From the NCBI GenBank assembly GCA_964598225.1, contig CAZRBG010000037.1, positions 1 to 58,364 of the forward strand: a stretch of DNA of 58,364 nucleotides, given 5' to 3'. This stretch comes from SG8-4 sp964598225 (GTDB lineage: Bacteria; Planctomycetota; Phycisphaerae; Sedimentisphaerales; Anaerobacaceae). Position 1 is the stretch's first letter; each line of letters begins with the position of its first letter. The translations under genes were made by a program, and so were the position numbers. The notes under the pieces were generated by a model. That model saw nothing but the letters and a program-made list of their open reading frames with translations. It had not been told where the DNA came from and made no database searches. This document shows, in pieces, positions 1-8,624 of the stretch.

Positions 1-78
1 GTGCAAGCGACGTCTGGTATCATCAGGGCAAGCAGGACAACATCATCAAAGCCTAACGTGAGAAATGGGGTCGAACCT

Positions 79-95
79 CAAGAACTAAGTTCTTG
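79..95. repeat. Short inverted repeat after the aminotransferase stop
   Basis: An 8-bp perfect inverted repeat with a 1-base centre (CAAGAACT/AGTTCTTG) lies 12 bases beyond the last gene of the exopolysaccharide operon. It could be a weak transcription end, but no T-run follows it on the minus strand. The rest of 1-106 shows no gene or recognisable site. Confidence 0.25.
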
Positions 96-106
96 GAGTT
101 CTGGTT

Positions 107-1228
107 TTATACTCGTGGGGTGGCGCGTTCGAGGAAGTGGGTGATTTTGCTTGCTACTGTCTCGATTTGCTCGGTGGTGAGTTCCGGGAACATGGGCAGG
201 GAGATGAACTCGTTGGCGCATTTTTCGGCTGTGGGGAAGCCGTTTTTGCCGTAACCTAGATGGGCGTAGGCCTCCTGCAGATGGACCGGGCCGGGGTAAT
301 GGATGCCGCACGAGATGTCTTCCGCGGCTAAATTGCTCATTAGTTCGTCGCGGTTCCGGGTGCGGATTGCGTAAACGTGGTAAATGTGTTTTGCATAGTC
401 GGCTTCGGCGGGTGTGATTACGTCATCGGTATCGGTCAGAAGCCGGTTGTACAATTTGGCTTTTTTTCTTCTTGCCTCGTTCCAGGCGGGCAGATGCTTT
501 AACTTTACGCTCAGTACGGCTCCCTGGAATCCGTCCATGCGGCCGTTCCAGCCGATCATGGTGTGGCGGCTTTTCTTCGTCTGGCCGTGATCGCGAAATG
601 CGCGCATCTTCTCGGCAAGTTCGGCGTTATTGGTCACGACGGCGCCGGCTTCGCCATAAGCTCCGAGATTCTTGCCGGGATAAAAACTGAAGCACCCGGC
701 GTCTGCGATAGAACCGGCTCGGCGGCCTTCGTATTCGGCGCCGTGGGCCTGGCAGGCGTCTTCGACGACGAAAAGCTCGCGGGTACGTGCGATTTCCAGG
801 ATCGGGTCCATATCGGCCATTTGGCCGAAGAGGTGTACCGGGATAATCGCTTTGGTCCTGGGCGTGATGGCGGCTTCCATAAGCTCGGGATTCATGTTGT
901 ATGTCCGCTCATCGACGTCGACGAAAACCGGCGTTGCACCGCAGAAGCTTATTGCTTCGGCAGTTGCTATAAACGTATTCGGCACAGTAATGACCTCGTC
1001 GCCGGGGCCTATGCCGAGTGCCGACAGGGCTGTCCAAAGGGCGGATGTGCCGCTGCTGACGCCGATGGCGTGCTCGCAATCGCAGAACTCTGCGAAGTCT
1101 TTCTCGAAATCAGAGACAAATTTTCCGCCGGCGAATGCCGTATTATCAAGAACCTGCTGCAGCGCTTCAGCAATTTCATCTCGAATGGACTCGTACTGGG
1201 CTTTTAGATCGAGGAACGGAATTCTCAT
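107..1228 (-). CDS. DegT/DnrJ/EryC1/StrS sugar aminotransferase
   Basis: A 373-residue PLP-dependent aminotransferase of the DegT/DnrJ/EryC1/StrS family, close to the usual length. These enzymes transfer an amino group from glutamate to a keto-sugar nucleotide in the cytoplasm. Visible marks are the N-terminal FLDLKAQY box, the substrate/PLP loop SSGTSAL, the DACQAHGA motif and the Schiff-base lysine in SFYPGKNLGAYGEAG. It is the last gene of the exopolysaccharide operon and follows a hexapeptide acetyltransferase by 6 bases. That pair, with the Gfo/Idh oxidase at 17702-18748, matches the WlbA/B/C (WbpB/D/E) set that makes 2,3-diacetamido-2,3-dideoxy uronic acid nucleotides. The family is certain; the exact sugar is inferred from context. 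Confidence 0.93.
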   Translation of the reverse strand: MRIPFLDLKAQYESIRDEIAEALQQVLDNTAFAGGKFVSDFEKDFAEFCDCEHAIGVSSGTSALWTALSALGIGPGDEVITVPNTFIATAEAISFCGATPVFVDVDERTYNMNPELMEAAITPRTKAIIPVHLFGQMADMDPILEIARTRELFVVEDACQAHGAEYEGRRAGSIADAGCFSFYPGKNLGAYGEAGAVVTNNAELAEKMRAFRDHGQTKKSRHTMIGWNGRMDGFQGAVLSVKLKHLPAWNEARRKKAKLYNRLLTDTDDVITPAEADYAKHIYHVYAIRTRNRDELMSNLAAEDISCGIHYPGPVHLQEAYAHLGYGKNGFPTAEKCANEFISLPMFPELTTEQIETVASKITHFLERATPRV

Positions 1229-1234
1229 TGTTGT

Positions 1235-1753
1235 TTAGCCTTTCATGTCTTTGATGTTTCTCAATTTGCGTGCCGGATTGCCTGCGACTATAGTGTTTGC
1301 GGGGACGTTCTTGGTGACCACGCTGCCTGCGCCGATAACGGCATTTTCGCCCACGGTGACGCCGCAAAGAAGGGTGGCGCTCGATCCTATCGAAGCTCCT
1401 TCTTTCACGAGTGTCGGGATGCAGGCCCAGTCGTGTTCTGTCTGGAGATTTCCGTCACCTGCGGTCGCGCGGGGAAAAACGTCGTTAATAAAAGTGACAT
1501 TGTGTCCCACGAAGACATTGTCCTCGATTGTCACCCCTTCGCAGACGAAGGTGTGGCTGGATATCTTACAATTTTTGCCGATCTTCGAGCCTTTTTGAAT
1601 CTCGACAAACGTGCCGATCTTGGTGTTGTCGCCGACCTCGCAGCCGTACAGGTTCACGAAATCATATATTTTGACCTCTTTGCCGAGCTCGACGTCAGGC
1701 GCGATCTTTTGTGTCACCAGGCCACCATTTTGCATAGCATCGCTCTCCGTCAC
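1235..1753 (-). CDS. Hexapeptide-repeat sugar N-acetyltransferase (WlbB/WbpD-like)
   Basis: A 172-residue left-handed beta-helix acyltransferase. Hexapeptide repeats of the [LIV]G-x4 type run through most of the chain (IGTFVEI, IGKNCKI, VGENAVIGAGSVV), and the C-terminal end VVAGNPARKL is typical of acetyl-CoA-dependent sugar acetyltransferases. The start overlaps the stop of the upstream gene by 4 bases (ATGA), so the two are translationally coupled. Next to an aminotransferase, the likely job is acetylation of the newly installed amino group on a nucleotide sugar, as WlbB/WbpD do. Acetylation of another position cannot be excluded. Confidence 0.9.
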   Translation of the reverse strand: MTESDAMQNGGLVTQKIAPDVELGKEVKIYDFVNLYGCEVGDNTKIGTFVEIQKGSKIGKNCKISSHTFVCEGVTIEDNVFVGHNVTFINDVFPRATAGDGNLQTEHDWACIPTLVKEGASIGSSATLLCGVTVGENAVIGAGSVVTKNVPANTIVAGNPARKLRNIKDMKG

Positions 1754-3138
1754 TTTCTGCTTGTATCCTTGGGCGTTTGTTCAATTTCGTAGACGACCTT
1801 GCCGTTAACCAGTTTGGCATACGCAACCCTTGCCCGCTCGGTGTCGGGCCCGCTTATCCGCCACTTGCCGTTTGTTTTTATAATTTCCATCCGGCTTCTT
1901 CGTCTCCACCAGTCGTCGATCTGTTTTGGGAGGGCAAACCAAATATTTCGCTTTTCGCGAATTGACGATAAATGTTCTAATAGTCGCCGGTATATCCGAA
2001 GGGGTCTTTCGGAGATTATATAGTCGGGATGGACGATGAAACTGACCAGGCCGTGCTTTTGAAGTATCAGGTCGATCTGCTGCCGCCACAAGCTTGTCGA
2101 ATACTGACTGAGGATATGAAAAAGTGAATAGTCCTGTGTCGTTGTCACGGGCAGCTCGAGAATATCGCCTATGAAATAAGGCATTACCGTACAGCAGCCT
2201 CCGCGTTGCGGGTCGAGATGCCCGACGTTCGGCACGGACATGTCGTACGAAAATTCCAGGTCTGAAAGCCACTCGAGATTTCGATACAATACTGGAGACC
2301 TGAAGCCTGCGGCGCGATATTCTTTGGCATACCTATTGATCTTCTTGACTCGCGTGAGAAACTCGGCGCGATTGTCGAAAAGACGCCCGTCGTGGTTCAG
2401 GCCGTGAATACAAATTTCACAACCTCGCGATCGGATACTCTCCAGTACTGCCGCAGTGGCTTTATATCGCCCTTCGGGAATAATCTGGAACGATGACCGA
2501 AGTCCGAAGGATGTATCGATTTCGGCAAGGCGAGGCGAAAAATCCAGGCCTTTACCCGTTTCGACATCGTGCGTCATCATCACGGCGCTGCGGTAACCCT
2601 CGGGCCAGAACCAGATAAACGGTATCGGCTCTCCTTTGCGCTCTTTGAGGGCGAGCGCAAGCAACTCTTGCATCATCGAATCGACTGTGCAATCTACCGG
2701 CCATCGAGGGAACCGGATTTTATCCCAACCGTCCAGGGACCGCCTTTGCAGATATTTACGCAGGGCTACAGGCAGAAGTGGACGCAGCATGTAATAGCTC
2801 CTGCGAATCGTTCGTGCAGCAAGCTGTTTGGCCGGAGAGACGTGCTGCGGGTGTCGATATCGTTCCATGCGCAAGAAATCCGCAGTTTCATCGGGATCGA
2901 AAGACAGTTCGCAAACATCCCCAGCCGATGTACAGTGGGCCAATGCGTCATGCAAGAGGGGCGGATCAGGATTCGAGCGGACTTGCCCGCTCGCTGTTCG
3001 ACCGAAACAGACCGTTTCGTCGCCAAGCGCAAAATATCCGGGTGTTTCCGGAAGAGAACTCGGCATGCGAAACCCGACAAGCTGCGGCTGGCATTTGTAA
3101 TAATTTGTAATTGCCGTATCCATCGGCAGGAGTCTCAT
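1750..3138 (-). CDS. NodB-fold polysaccharide deacetylase-like protein
   Basis: A 462-residue cytoplasmic protein with a polysaccharide deacetylase (NodB-fold) core in its middle third. The metal site is recognisable: the THDVE motif stands for the usual TxDD, and an H-x3-H pair occurs in IHGLNHDG. RSPVLYRN resembles motif 3. The N-terminal 150 residues match no domain I can name. The start at 3138 is preferred over an upstream ATG because it overlaps the previous stop as ATGA and the longer version begins with arginine/cysteine-rich non-conserved sequence. Its place between acyltransferases suggests acyl removal or sugar modification during polymer assembly. The substrate is unknown, and the family includes members without proven deacetylase activity. 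Confidence 0.8.
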   Translation of the reverse strand: MRLLPMDTAITNYYKCQPQLVGFRMPSSLPETPGYFALGDETVCFGRTASGQVRSNPDPPLLHDALAHCTSAGDVCELSFDPDETADFLRMERYRHPQHVSPAKQLAARTIRRSYYMLRPLLPVALRKYLQRRSLDGWDKIRFPRWPVDCTVDSMMQELLALALKERKGEPIPFIWFWPEGYRSAVMMTHDVETGKGLDFSPRLAEIDTSFGLRSSFQIIPEGRYKATAAVLESIRSRGCEICIHGLNHDGRLFDNRAEFLTRVKKINRYAKEYRAAGFRSPVLYRNLEWLSDLEFSYDMSVPNVGHLDPQRGGCCTVMPYFIGDILELPVTTTQDYSLFHILSQYSTSLWRQQIDLILQKHGLVSFIVHPDYIISERPLRIYRRLLEHLSSIREKRNIWFALPKQIDDWWRRRSRMEIIKTNGKWRISGPDTERARVAYAKLVNGKVVYEIEQTPKDTSRK

Positions 3139-3635
3139 TGCCACGATAAATCCAGTTTTTTTATGCGTCTGGCCGGCACGCCTGCTACGACAGTGAAATC
3201 CGGCACATCTTTGGTCACTACAGCTCCTGCACCCACAATGGCGCCTCTTCCGATAGTGATATTGGGCAGGATGATAGCTCCGGCGCCAATCCATGCGTCG
3301 TCGTTTACTTCCACTTTTCCCCGTACTACATTCACGTGGTCGTACAGACGTGAATAGTTTGGATCGGACGCCGTGACGATTGTAACGCGCTGAGCGATAC
3401 TGACTCGATCACCCACTTTTACGTGTGTTTCTCTGTCTTCCAGAATTTCTACGATTATCAACTCCTCGCCGATATAGACGTCCCGACCGATTTGAGTTCC
3501 GGCTGCCCGGAGCAGCCATAGTCTCAGCCGCAGGCCGGGTACTAATTTCGCCGCCAGTTTGCACAGACGCTTTTTCAAAACGTAGAGCTTGTCGATCCAT
3601 GACAGTCGAGTGTGTTCTCCGGCGGTATATGCCAT
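3135..3635 (-). CDS. Hexapeptide-repeat acyltransferase (maltose-acetyltransferase type)
   Basis: A 166-residue left-handed beta-helix acetyltransferase. It has a basic amphipathic N-terminus followed by hexapeptide repeats ending in WIGAGAIILPNITIGRGA and the standard tail VVAGVPARRIKKL. The catalytic histidine is probably in the YDHVN segment. The start at 3635, 8 bases after the upstream stop, fits the family length (160-190 residues); longer reading frames run into the preceding gene. It overlaps the next gene by 4 bases. The likely role is O-acetylation of the polymer or a precursor, one of three acyltransferase-type genes in a row. Confidence 0.88.
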   Translation of the reverse strand: MAYTAGEHTRLSWIDKLYVLKKRLCKLAAKLVPGLRLRLWLLRAAGTQIGRDVYIGEELIIVEILEDRETHVKVGDRVSIAQRVTIVTASDPNYSRLYDHVNVVRGKVEVNDDAWIGAGAIILPNITIGRGAIVGAGAVVTKDVPDFTVVAGVPARRIKKLDLSWQ

Positions 3636-3643
3636 ATAGTTAA

Positions 3644-4693
3644 TTACCCCACATGCCTGTATAATAGGCTGCCTGAGAGTTTCAGGAGCCTGTCCGGCAG
3701 CCTTGAAAATATCGCTCCGGCACATCTTGTCTTGCGATCTTCTGTATCTTCTTCGAGAGTTTTTGGCGCCGGGGCGCGAAAATAGGTAAGAGTAGTTCGA
3801 CCGGCGCCAAGACGATCTTTGAATTTCACCAGACCGCTGTTCGTCATGCCGCTGCGACCTAAATCGAAGCACACAGCATCCTGCTCCCTCGCGATACTGA
3901 TGGCCCTCCACATGAGCAGAGGCATGCCGCCCAGATTAGCGCGTTTGTCATCGGAACAGCCGTATTTATAGTAGTGAGTCCCGCCCCATGAGCAGGTTAA
4001 AATTGCACTAACGGCACGTCCGCCTTCTGATGCGACGTGCAAGACGGCATTGTCACCCAGACAATCAAGCACGTTTCGAAACCAGGATCGCGGCTGCGGA
4101 GGGATTCTATGTTTGCGCCTGGTCGAAACAAGAAGTTGATAGAAATCGTCAAGCAACTCGTCGGAGCTGCCGCGGCGACAGGTCAATTCCTCTCGCCGGG
4201 CTCGCTTAATCTTCCTTTTGATGCAGCTCTTGTGAAATCGGGCATAGATTCCTTCGACATCTTGATCAAGGTCGATCCGATGGAGATAGAACGAAGCACT
4301 TTTTGTGAAGGATTTTTCCAGTTCGGCCTCTGGTTGCTCTTTCATAGGCCGAAGCTCCACGTATTTCTGCCCGGTGTTCTCAGCATCCTCTTTAACGGCA
4401 GCCAGCAAGGCCTCAAGTGTCTCAGGCCGGTCCACCAAAGGCTCGCAGTGGTCGGAGAACGGCAGCGAGACCAGACGGCGCCCGGTCAGCCAGCTATCGA
4501 TGCGGCAGAAGGGGATTACATTCTTCAAGCTCTCTCCGGGTGGAGAGGTCGTATAGGCTACGGGCGCATATCCGTAAGTCCGTTGCAATGCCTCGAGCCA
4601 GGCCGGAGAATGAAAGATTGAGGCGCCGGCAGCCTGCCTGATAAACTCCGAATAACGAGTGTCGCTCAACGGATCCAACGTGTAAACAGTCAA
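3644..4693 (-). CDS. FemAB/GNAT-type acyltransferase of exopolysaccharide clusters
   Basis: A 349-residue protein of the FemAB-related, BioF2-like GNAT family (often annotated as FemAB family PEP-CTERM/XrtA-associated protein). The family signature is visible as SIFHSPAWLEAL near residue 25, SLPFSDHCEPL near residue 75, and a C-terminal GNAT core with HYYKYGCSDD and LGRSGMTNSGLVKFKDRLG. It probably transfers an aminoacyl or acyl group to a sugar amine. The reading frame begins with TTG at 4693, and no strong Shine-Dalgarno was seen. The neighbours are a GT4 (78 bases upstream) and two hexapeptide acetyltransferases, consistent with tailoring of the polymer repeat unit. The substrate is unknown. 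Confidence 0.85.
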   Translation of the reverse strand: MTVYTLDPLSDTRYSEFIRQAAGASIFHSPAWLEALQRTYGYAPVAYTTSPPGESLKNVIPFCRIDSWLTGRRLVSLPFSDHCEPLVDRPETLEALLAAVKEDAENTGQKYVELRPMKEQPEAELEKSFTKSASFYLHRIDLDQDVEGIYARFHKSCIKRKIKRARREELTCRRGSSDELLDDFYQLLVSTRRKHRIPPQPRSWFRNVLDCLGDNAVLHVASEGGRAVSAILTCSWGGTHYYKYGCSDDKRANLGGMPLLMWRAISIAREQDAVCFDLGRSGMTNSGLVKFKDRLGAGRTTLTYFRAPAPKTLEEDTEDRKTRCAGAIFSRLPDRLLKLSGSLLYRHVG

Positions 4694-4771
4694 CAGCTCA
4701 GCCTTTTTGTCAATCAGTGTTGCGTTTCCTTCTATCGGGGTTGCGTCGTCAAACCTTGCGGCCTGATACGA

Positions 4772-6037
4772 TCACATCTCAGGTTGTGTCCTGCTCTCTG
4801 CGGCACGCGCCTTTTCAAGTGCAGTTTCATACGCTGCGTAAAGATGCTTTTTTGAATATTCCCACGACAGAGCATTGTCTATGCGTTCTTTGCCGATCCT
4901 CCCCATTTTTTGCCGTAACTCGGGAGAATCCAATAGCCGGGCTATCTTTTCTGCAAAGTCCTCTTCATCGTTGGCAACTGCATACAGGGCGCTGTCTCCG
5001 GCCGAGACCTTCGTTTCCTTGAGGTCGAAAGCTACGATAGGCTTTCCAAGGGCCATGTACTCCATAGTCTTGACCATGGTTGACAGGTTATTCATATCGG
5101 TTTTTGGATCCGGACAGACGCATACATCCGCAGTAGAAAGCGCTTCGGCCAGCTCGCTGTCGGGCACTCTTCCGGTAAACGTCACCGCACCGTCAATTTC
5201 CAGTTCCCGGGCGTAAGCTTTGAGTTTGTCAAGCTCGGTTCCCCTGCCCATAATCACGACCTGGAAATCTCGTCGCTTGCGGGCGTGGAGCAGGTTGCTG
5301 ATTGATCTCAGGAGATAATCCACGCCATCCTGTTGGCCTATCACTCCCACGTAGAAAATAAGATGTTGTTTTCCTTTTTTCAGGTCGGGATTCGGTGTGA
5401 CTTTTCTGATTCGGTTCAAATCCGGTCCGTTGCGGACAACGAAGACTCGATCTGCGTCTACACCCCCTCGCGAGACCGCCGTCGTTTTGTATGATTCATT
5501 GGTAGAGATCACAACATCGGCGGTTTTAAGGCTGATTTTCTCCAGCAGAAGCAAGGTTTTGTGAACTATGCCTCCCGGCTTGCCGTTTTCTTTTGCGAGG
5601 TATAGTTCCGGCGACAAGTCATGGTGATCGAAAATGATCTTTTTGCCTATAACCTTGTAAGGCAGCGCAACGACGAATAACAGGTCCGGAGGATTGCAGA
5701 GTTGAATGACGTCGAAACCTTCTCTGAAAAGGGCGACTATGGACAAAAACGTCATCATGAATATTGCATATAGAAACTCGAGTGCGTACGGGAGAATACC
5801 CGATCCTGCTTTCAAATCGCGGTACCTGTAAACCGAAACGTCATCTATGACCTCGTGCCTCTTGGTGTCATAAGCGCTGCCGCGAGGGCAGATAACCGTT
5901 ACTTTGTAACCGGCCTCTTTGAGCGCCGTAGCCTGCTTCAGGACCCGCTGATCAAAAGGATACGGTTCGTTTTCGATTAGGATCAGTATCCTACCAGCAT
6001 ATTCCCCGGTAGTTTTTGCTGCTTTTGTTGAAGTCAC
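4772..6037 (-). CDS. GT4 family glycosyltransferase
   Basis: A 421-residue retaining GT-B glycosyltransferase of family 4. The N-terminal acceptor domain begins with the ENEPYPFDQRV motif. The C-terminal donor domain carries a glycine-rich IFYVGVIGQQDG loop and a nucleotide-binding region EYMALGKPIVAFD. A hydrophobic stretch near residues 95-120 suggests peripheral membrane attachment. The start is GTG with GAGG about 7 bases upstream, and it overlaps the preceding dehydrogenase gene by 47 bases. It adds one sugar to the lipid-linked repeat unit on the cytoplasmic face. Donor and acceptor are unknown. Confidence 0.92.
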   Translation of the reverse strand: MTSTKAAKTTGEYAGRILILIENEPYPFDQRVLKQATALKEAGYKVTVICPRGSAYDTKRHEVIDDVSVYRYRDLKAGSGILPYALEFLYAIFMMTFLSIVALFREGFDVIQLCNPPDLLFVVALPYKVIGKKIIFDHHDLSPELYLAKENGKPGGIVHKTLLLLEKISLKTADVVISTNESYKTTAVSRGGVDADRVFVVRNGPDLNRIRKVTPNPDLKKGKQHLIFYVGVIGQQDGVDYLLRSISNLLHARKRRDFQVVIMGRGTELDKLKAYARELEIDGAVTFTGRVPDSELAEALSTADVCVCPDPKTDMNNLSTMVKTMEYMALGKPIVAFDLKETKVSAGDSALYAVANDEEDFAEKIARLLDSPELRQKMGRIGKERIDNALSWEYSKKHLYAAYETALEKARAAESRTQPEM

Positions 6038-7301
6038 AGTTAATCCTCACTAAATCTATAATATCTTTCTCCGGATAACGCTCCGGCAAATCTGCGTATT
6101 CTCTTTCTTTGTTGGCGACTATTATGAGTTCACTGCTTTCTATTACTTCATTCAGGTTGTCGGTTATAACTCTTTCGAGGTGTGGGATCTTTTCATTTAT
6201 GTATTGTCTGTTTCTGCCGACCAGATTGGACAGATGCACGTTTTTGTCGTGGACTTTGAGATCATATCCCTTTCCGAGGAGAATTTCAGCGACTTCCACG
6301 ATCGGGCTTTCCCGCAGGTCGTCGGTGCCCGGCTTGAAGCTGAACCCGAGGATTCCGATTTTTCTGAAGCCTCGCTCGGTTACCATTTCAACCAGACGTT
6401 TTTTCTGAGATTGGTTGCTCGGCTCGATTGCATTAATTACAGGCGTATTGACGTATTGATCGTGAGCGATCAGTCTCAGGGCTCTCAGGTCTTTCGGAAG
6501 GCAGGAACCGCCATAGGCGAAACCGGGTTTGAGATAATATGAGGACAAATTGAGCTTGGTGTCCCGGCAGAACAAATCCATCACTTCGTGCGAGTCAATT
6601 CCGAGCTGTTTGCAGATGCTTCCGACCTCGTTGGCGAAAGTAACCTTCAGGGCGTGGAAGCTGTTGTTGACCAGTTTGATTGTCTCTGCAACTTCGATTG
6701 AAGTCATTCGGGCCGGGGCGTCTACTTTATTGTAAACCGCCTTAGCTATTTCGAAAGCTCGCTCCGAAGCCGTGCCTATTACGGTTACGGGCGGATTATA
6801 GAAATCCTTTACCGCTGTGCCTTCGCGTAAGAATTCCGGATTGGAAACCACCTCGAAGTGCTCACCCCGTTTCCTGCCGGAATGCTCTTCGACTATGGTC
6901 CCCACCTTTTCGTTTGTCCCCGGCAGAACCGTGCTTCTGATCATAACTACATGGAATTTGTCGTTACAGGCTAGAGCTTCGCCGATATTCTCGGCGACGG
7001 CGTAAATGCCGCGCAAATCCAGATGCCCCGTGTTGTTGTTCGGCGTGCCGACACAGATTATAGAAACGTCCGCGTCCTTTATGGCCGCCTTGTAATCATC
7101 TGTAGCTTCTATATTTCCGGACTCCCAGCCTTTCTTTATGAGACTGTCAATATCCTTTTCCACGATGCTGGGAAACCCGGAGTTTATCAGGTTGATTTTT
7201 GCCTTGTTGACGTCAACGCCTACGACATCGTTACCGTCGCTGGCAAGACAGGCCATTGACACGCACCCGACGTACCCCAATCCGAAGATGCTAATTTTCA
7301 A
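5991..7301 (-). CDS. AlgD-like nucleotide-sugar 6-dehydrogenase
   Basis: About 436 residues. It is an NAD-dependent UDP-glucose/GDP-mannose dehydrogenase with Rossmann motif GLGYVG at the N-terminus, the central VVSNPEFLREGTAVKDF helix and the catalytic cysteine in GGSCLPKD. Details such as ICVGTP, VRSTVLPGT and KLNLSSYYLKPGFAYGGSC resemble GDP-mannose 6-dehydrogenase (AlgD) more than UDP-glucose dehydrogenase. It oxidises C6 in two steps and so supplies a uronic acid donor. The start at 7301 is a TTG giving the family N-terminus MKISIFGLGYVG, preceded by GAGG. An ATG at 7313 is the alternative. The gene overlaps both neighbours. Nucleotide and sugar specificity are inferred from similarity only. 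Confidence 0.93.
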   Translation of the reverse strand: MKISIFGLGYVGCVSMACLASDGNDVVGVDVNKAKINLINSGFPSIVEKDIDSLIKKGWESGNIEATDDYKAAIKDADVSIICVGTPNNNTGHLDLRGIYAVAENIGEALACNDKFHVVMIRSTVLPGTNEKVGTIVEEHSGRKRGEHFEVVSNPEFLREGTAVKDFYNPPVTVIGTASERAFEIAKAVYNKVDAPARMTSIEVAETIKLVNNSFHALKVTFANEVGSICKQLGIDSHEVMDLFCRDTKLNLSSYYLKPGFAYGGSCLPKDLRALRLIAHDQYVNTPVINAIEPSNQSQKKRLVEMVTERGFRKIGILGFSFKPGTDDLRESPIVEVAEILLGKGYDLKVHDKNVHLSNLVGRNRQYINEKIPHLERVITDNLNEVIESSELIIVANKEREYADLPERYPEKDIIDLVRINCDFNKSSKNYRGICW

Positions 7302-8532
7302 GATCCACCTCATCGCTTATTTTCAATAATAAATGGCTCAATGCACAGAACACTGTTGCCTGTCCCCAGTGCAGCATTGGTATCTTGACGTTTTTCCAGC
7401 GCAGTTTCCGATAATAGAAGTAACCGCTATCGTCCTGCATGTTTTCTATCGTCCATTTTGTCACCTTCCTTGCGAGCGGCAGGCAATCATAGTCTTGTGT
7501 TGAAAAGTATGAGAGTGTATCTATTGCCTGTGAGGCGCTTTGTATATCGACTAAATGTAGCCTGTCGGCATAGTAGTTTGGCGTTCCATCTTTTTGAAAG
7601 AACGCTTTTTTGTAGAAATTCAGACCTTTTTGCAGATTTGCCTCGAATGATTTATCGTATGAATTGTCCGTATAACATTTCAGACTGTCAAGGTTATAGG
7701 CCGTATGCCAGTTATCCGTCCAGTGATATGTGGTCGCTTCGCCGTAGTACCAGCCTCCGTTTTCGAGTTGCCTGGAACAACTGTAAATCATTGCCTCCCT
7801 GGCGACTTCAAAGGCGGTTTCATCTTCGGTGTATCTTGCCGTTCTGGCCAGCATGGCGGCTCCGAGCATATTGGAATTGTGAATAGAGAGCTGCTTTGAA
7901 GGTATATAACCTATGCAGGTTCCTTTCTCGGTCTTCTCGCGTGGAAGGTCCTTCAAGATAGAAGTGCAGACGCTCTTGGCGACGTCCAGATACCTGCCGT
8001 CACCCAGCATTTCATAGGCATCCAGAAAGGCCTGCCCGATCAGACTGGTCCAGACGACTGTCGGAACGTATTTGGGCAGTTTGCCTGCTCGCGCGGTGTA
8101 ATCGAAGTGGTTGCCCCAACAGAATCCCGAGTATCCGGGCGATCGGTTCTGAATCAGCCAGTCCAGGCAGTACTCGGCTTTCTTTCTGTAGTTCGAATTG
8201 CCCGTCAGGGCGAACATCCTCAAATAGCCGCGAGCGATGAATCCCATCCCTTTTGTCGATTGCAGCGGCCTGACTCCGATCAGGGGTCTGATATGGAAGG
8301 GACAGCGCAGGACGAGTTGTTGCAGAACTCTCTCTGCAAACCAGTTGCCGCCGGTCAGCGGCCGCAGACAGGACGAAAGGCCGTCAAACGGCTCGAAGCC
8401 CTTATAGTCATGCTCTTCGATCCATGTGACCAGTTTCGCAACACTCTCAATCAAGAGGTCTTGCTCGCTGTTTGATCCAATATCCGAATCAGAGCTGTGG
8501 TAGCACTTCGTACTCGGATGCTTTTCATTCAT
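7291..8532 (-). CDS. Alpha/alpha-toroid protein of unknown function in the polysaccharide operon
   Basis: A 413-residue protein without signal peptide or membrane helix. Regular helical hairpins with conserved aromatic and glycine turns (ENGGWYYGE, WTDNWHTAYNL, DDSGYFYYRK, MLHWGQATVF) indicate an alpha/alpha-toroid like that of six-hairpin glycosidases, polysaccharide lyases and terpene cyclases. Relatives are common in exopolysaccharide clusters, often under unrelated names such as aminolevulinate dehydratase. Acidic residues that could be catalytic are present, but I cannot assign them. It could be a cytoplasmic editing hydrolase or lyase, or a sugar epimerase-like enzyme. It overlaps the following dehydrogenase gene by 11 bases. 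Confidence 0.8.
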   Translation of the reverse strand: MNEKHPSTKCYHSSDSDIGSNSEQDLLIESVAKLVTWIEEHDYKGFEPFDGLSSCLRPLTGGNWFAERVLQQLVLRCPFHIRPLIGVRPLQSTKGMGFIARGYLRMFALTGNSNYRKKAEYCLDWLIQNRSPGYSGFCWGNHFDYTARAGKLPKYVPTVVWTSLIGQAFLDAYEMLGDGRYLDVAKSVCTSILKDLPREKTEKGTCIGYIPSKQLSIHNSNMLGAAMLARTARYTEDETAFEVAREAMIYSCSRQLENGGWYYGEATTYHWTDNWHTAYNLDSLKCYTDNSYDKSFEANLQKGLNFYKKAFFQKDGTPNYYADRLHLVDIQSASQAIDTLSYFSTQDYDCLPLARKVTKWTIENMQDDSGYFYYRKLRWKNVKIPMLHWGQATVFCALSHLLLKISDEVDLEN

Positions 8533-8624
8533 GTTGTCAATTCCTGTTTGTTCAGCGCATTGGCTTCAAGCAGATGCTTTCTCATGTTGTTTCGGCAACT
8601 GCCGTACGGAAAACAGTTGGTTTC

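Noticed and set aside
563..1207. Long plus-strand open frame opposite the aminotransferase
   Set aside because: It is the complement of a well-supported gene with clear motifs; no independent coding features.
2569..3357. Plus-strand frame of 262 codons opposite the NodB-fold and acetyltransferase genes
   Set aside because: It spans two real genes on the other strand and has no family features.
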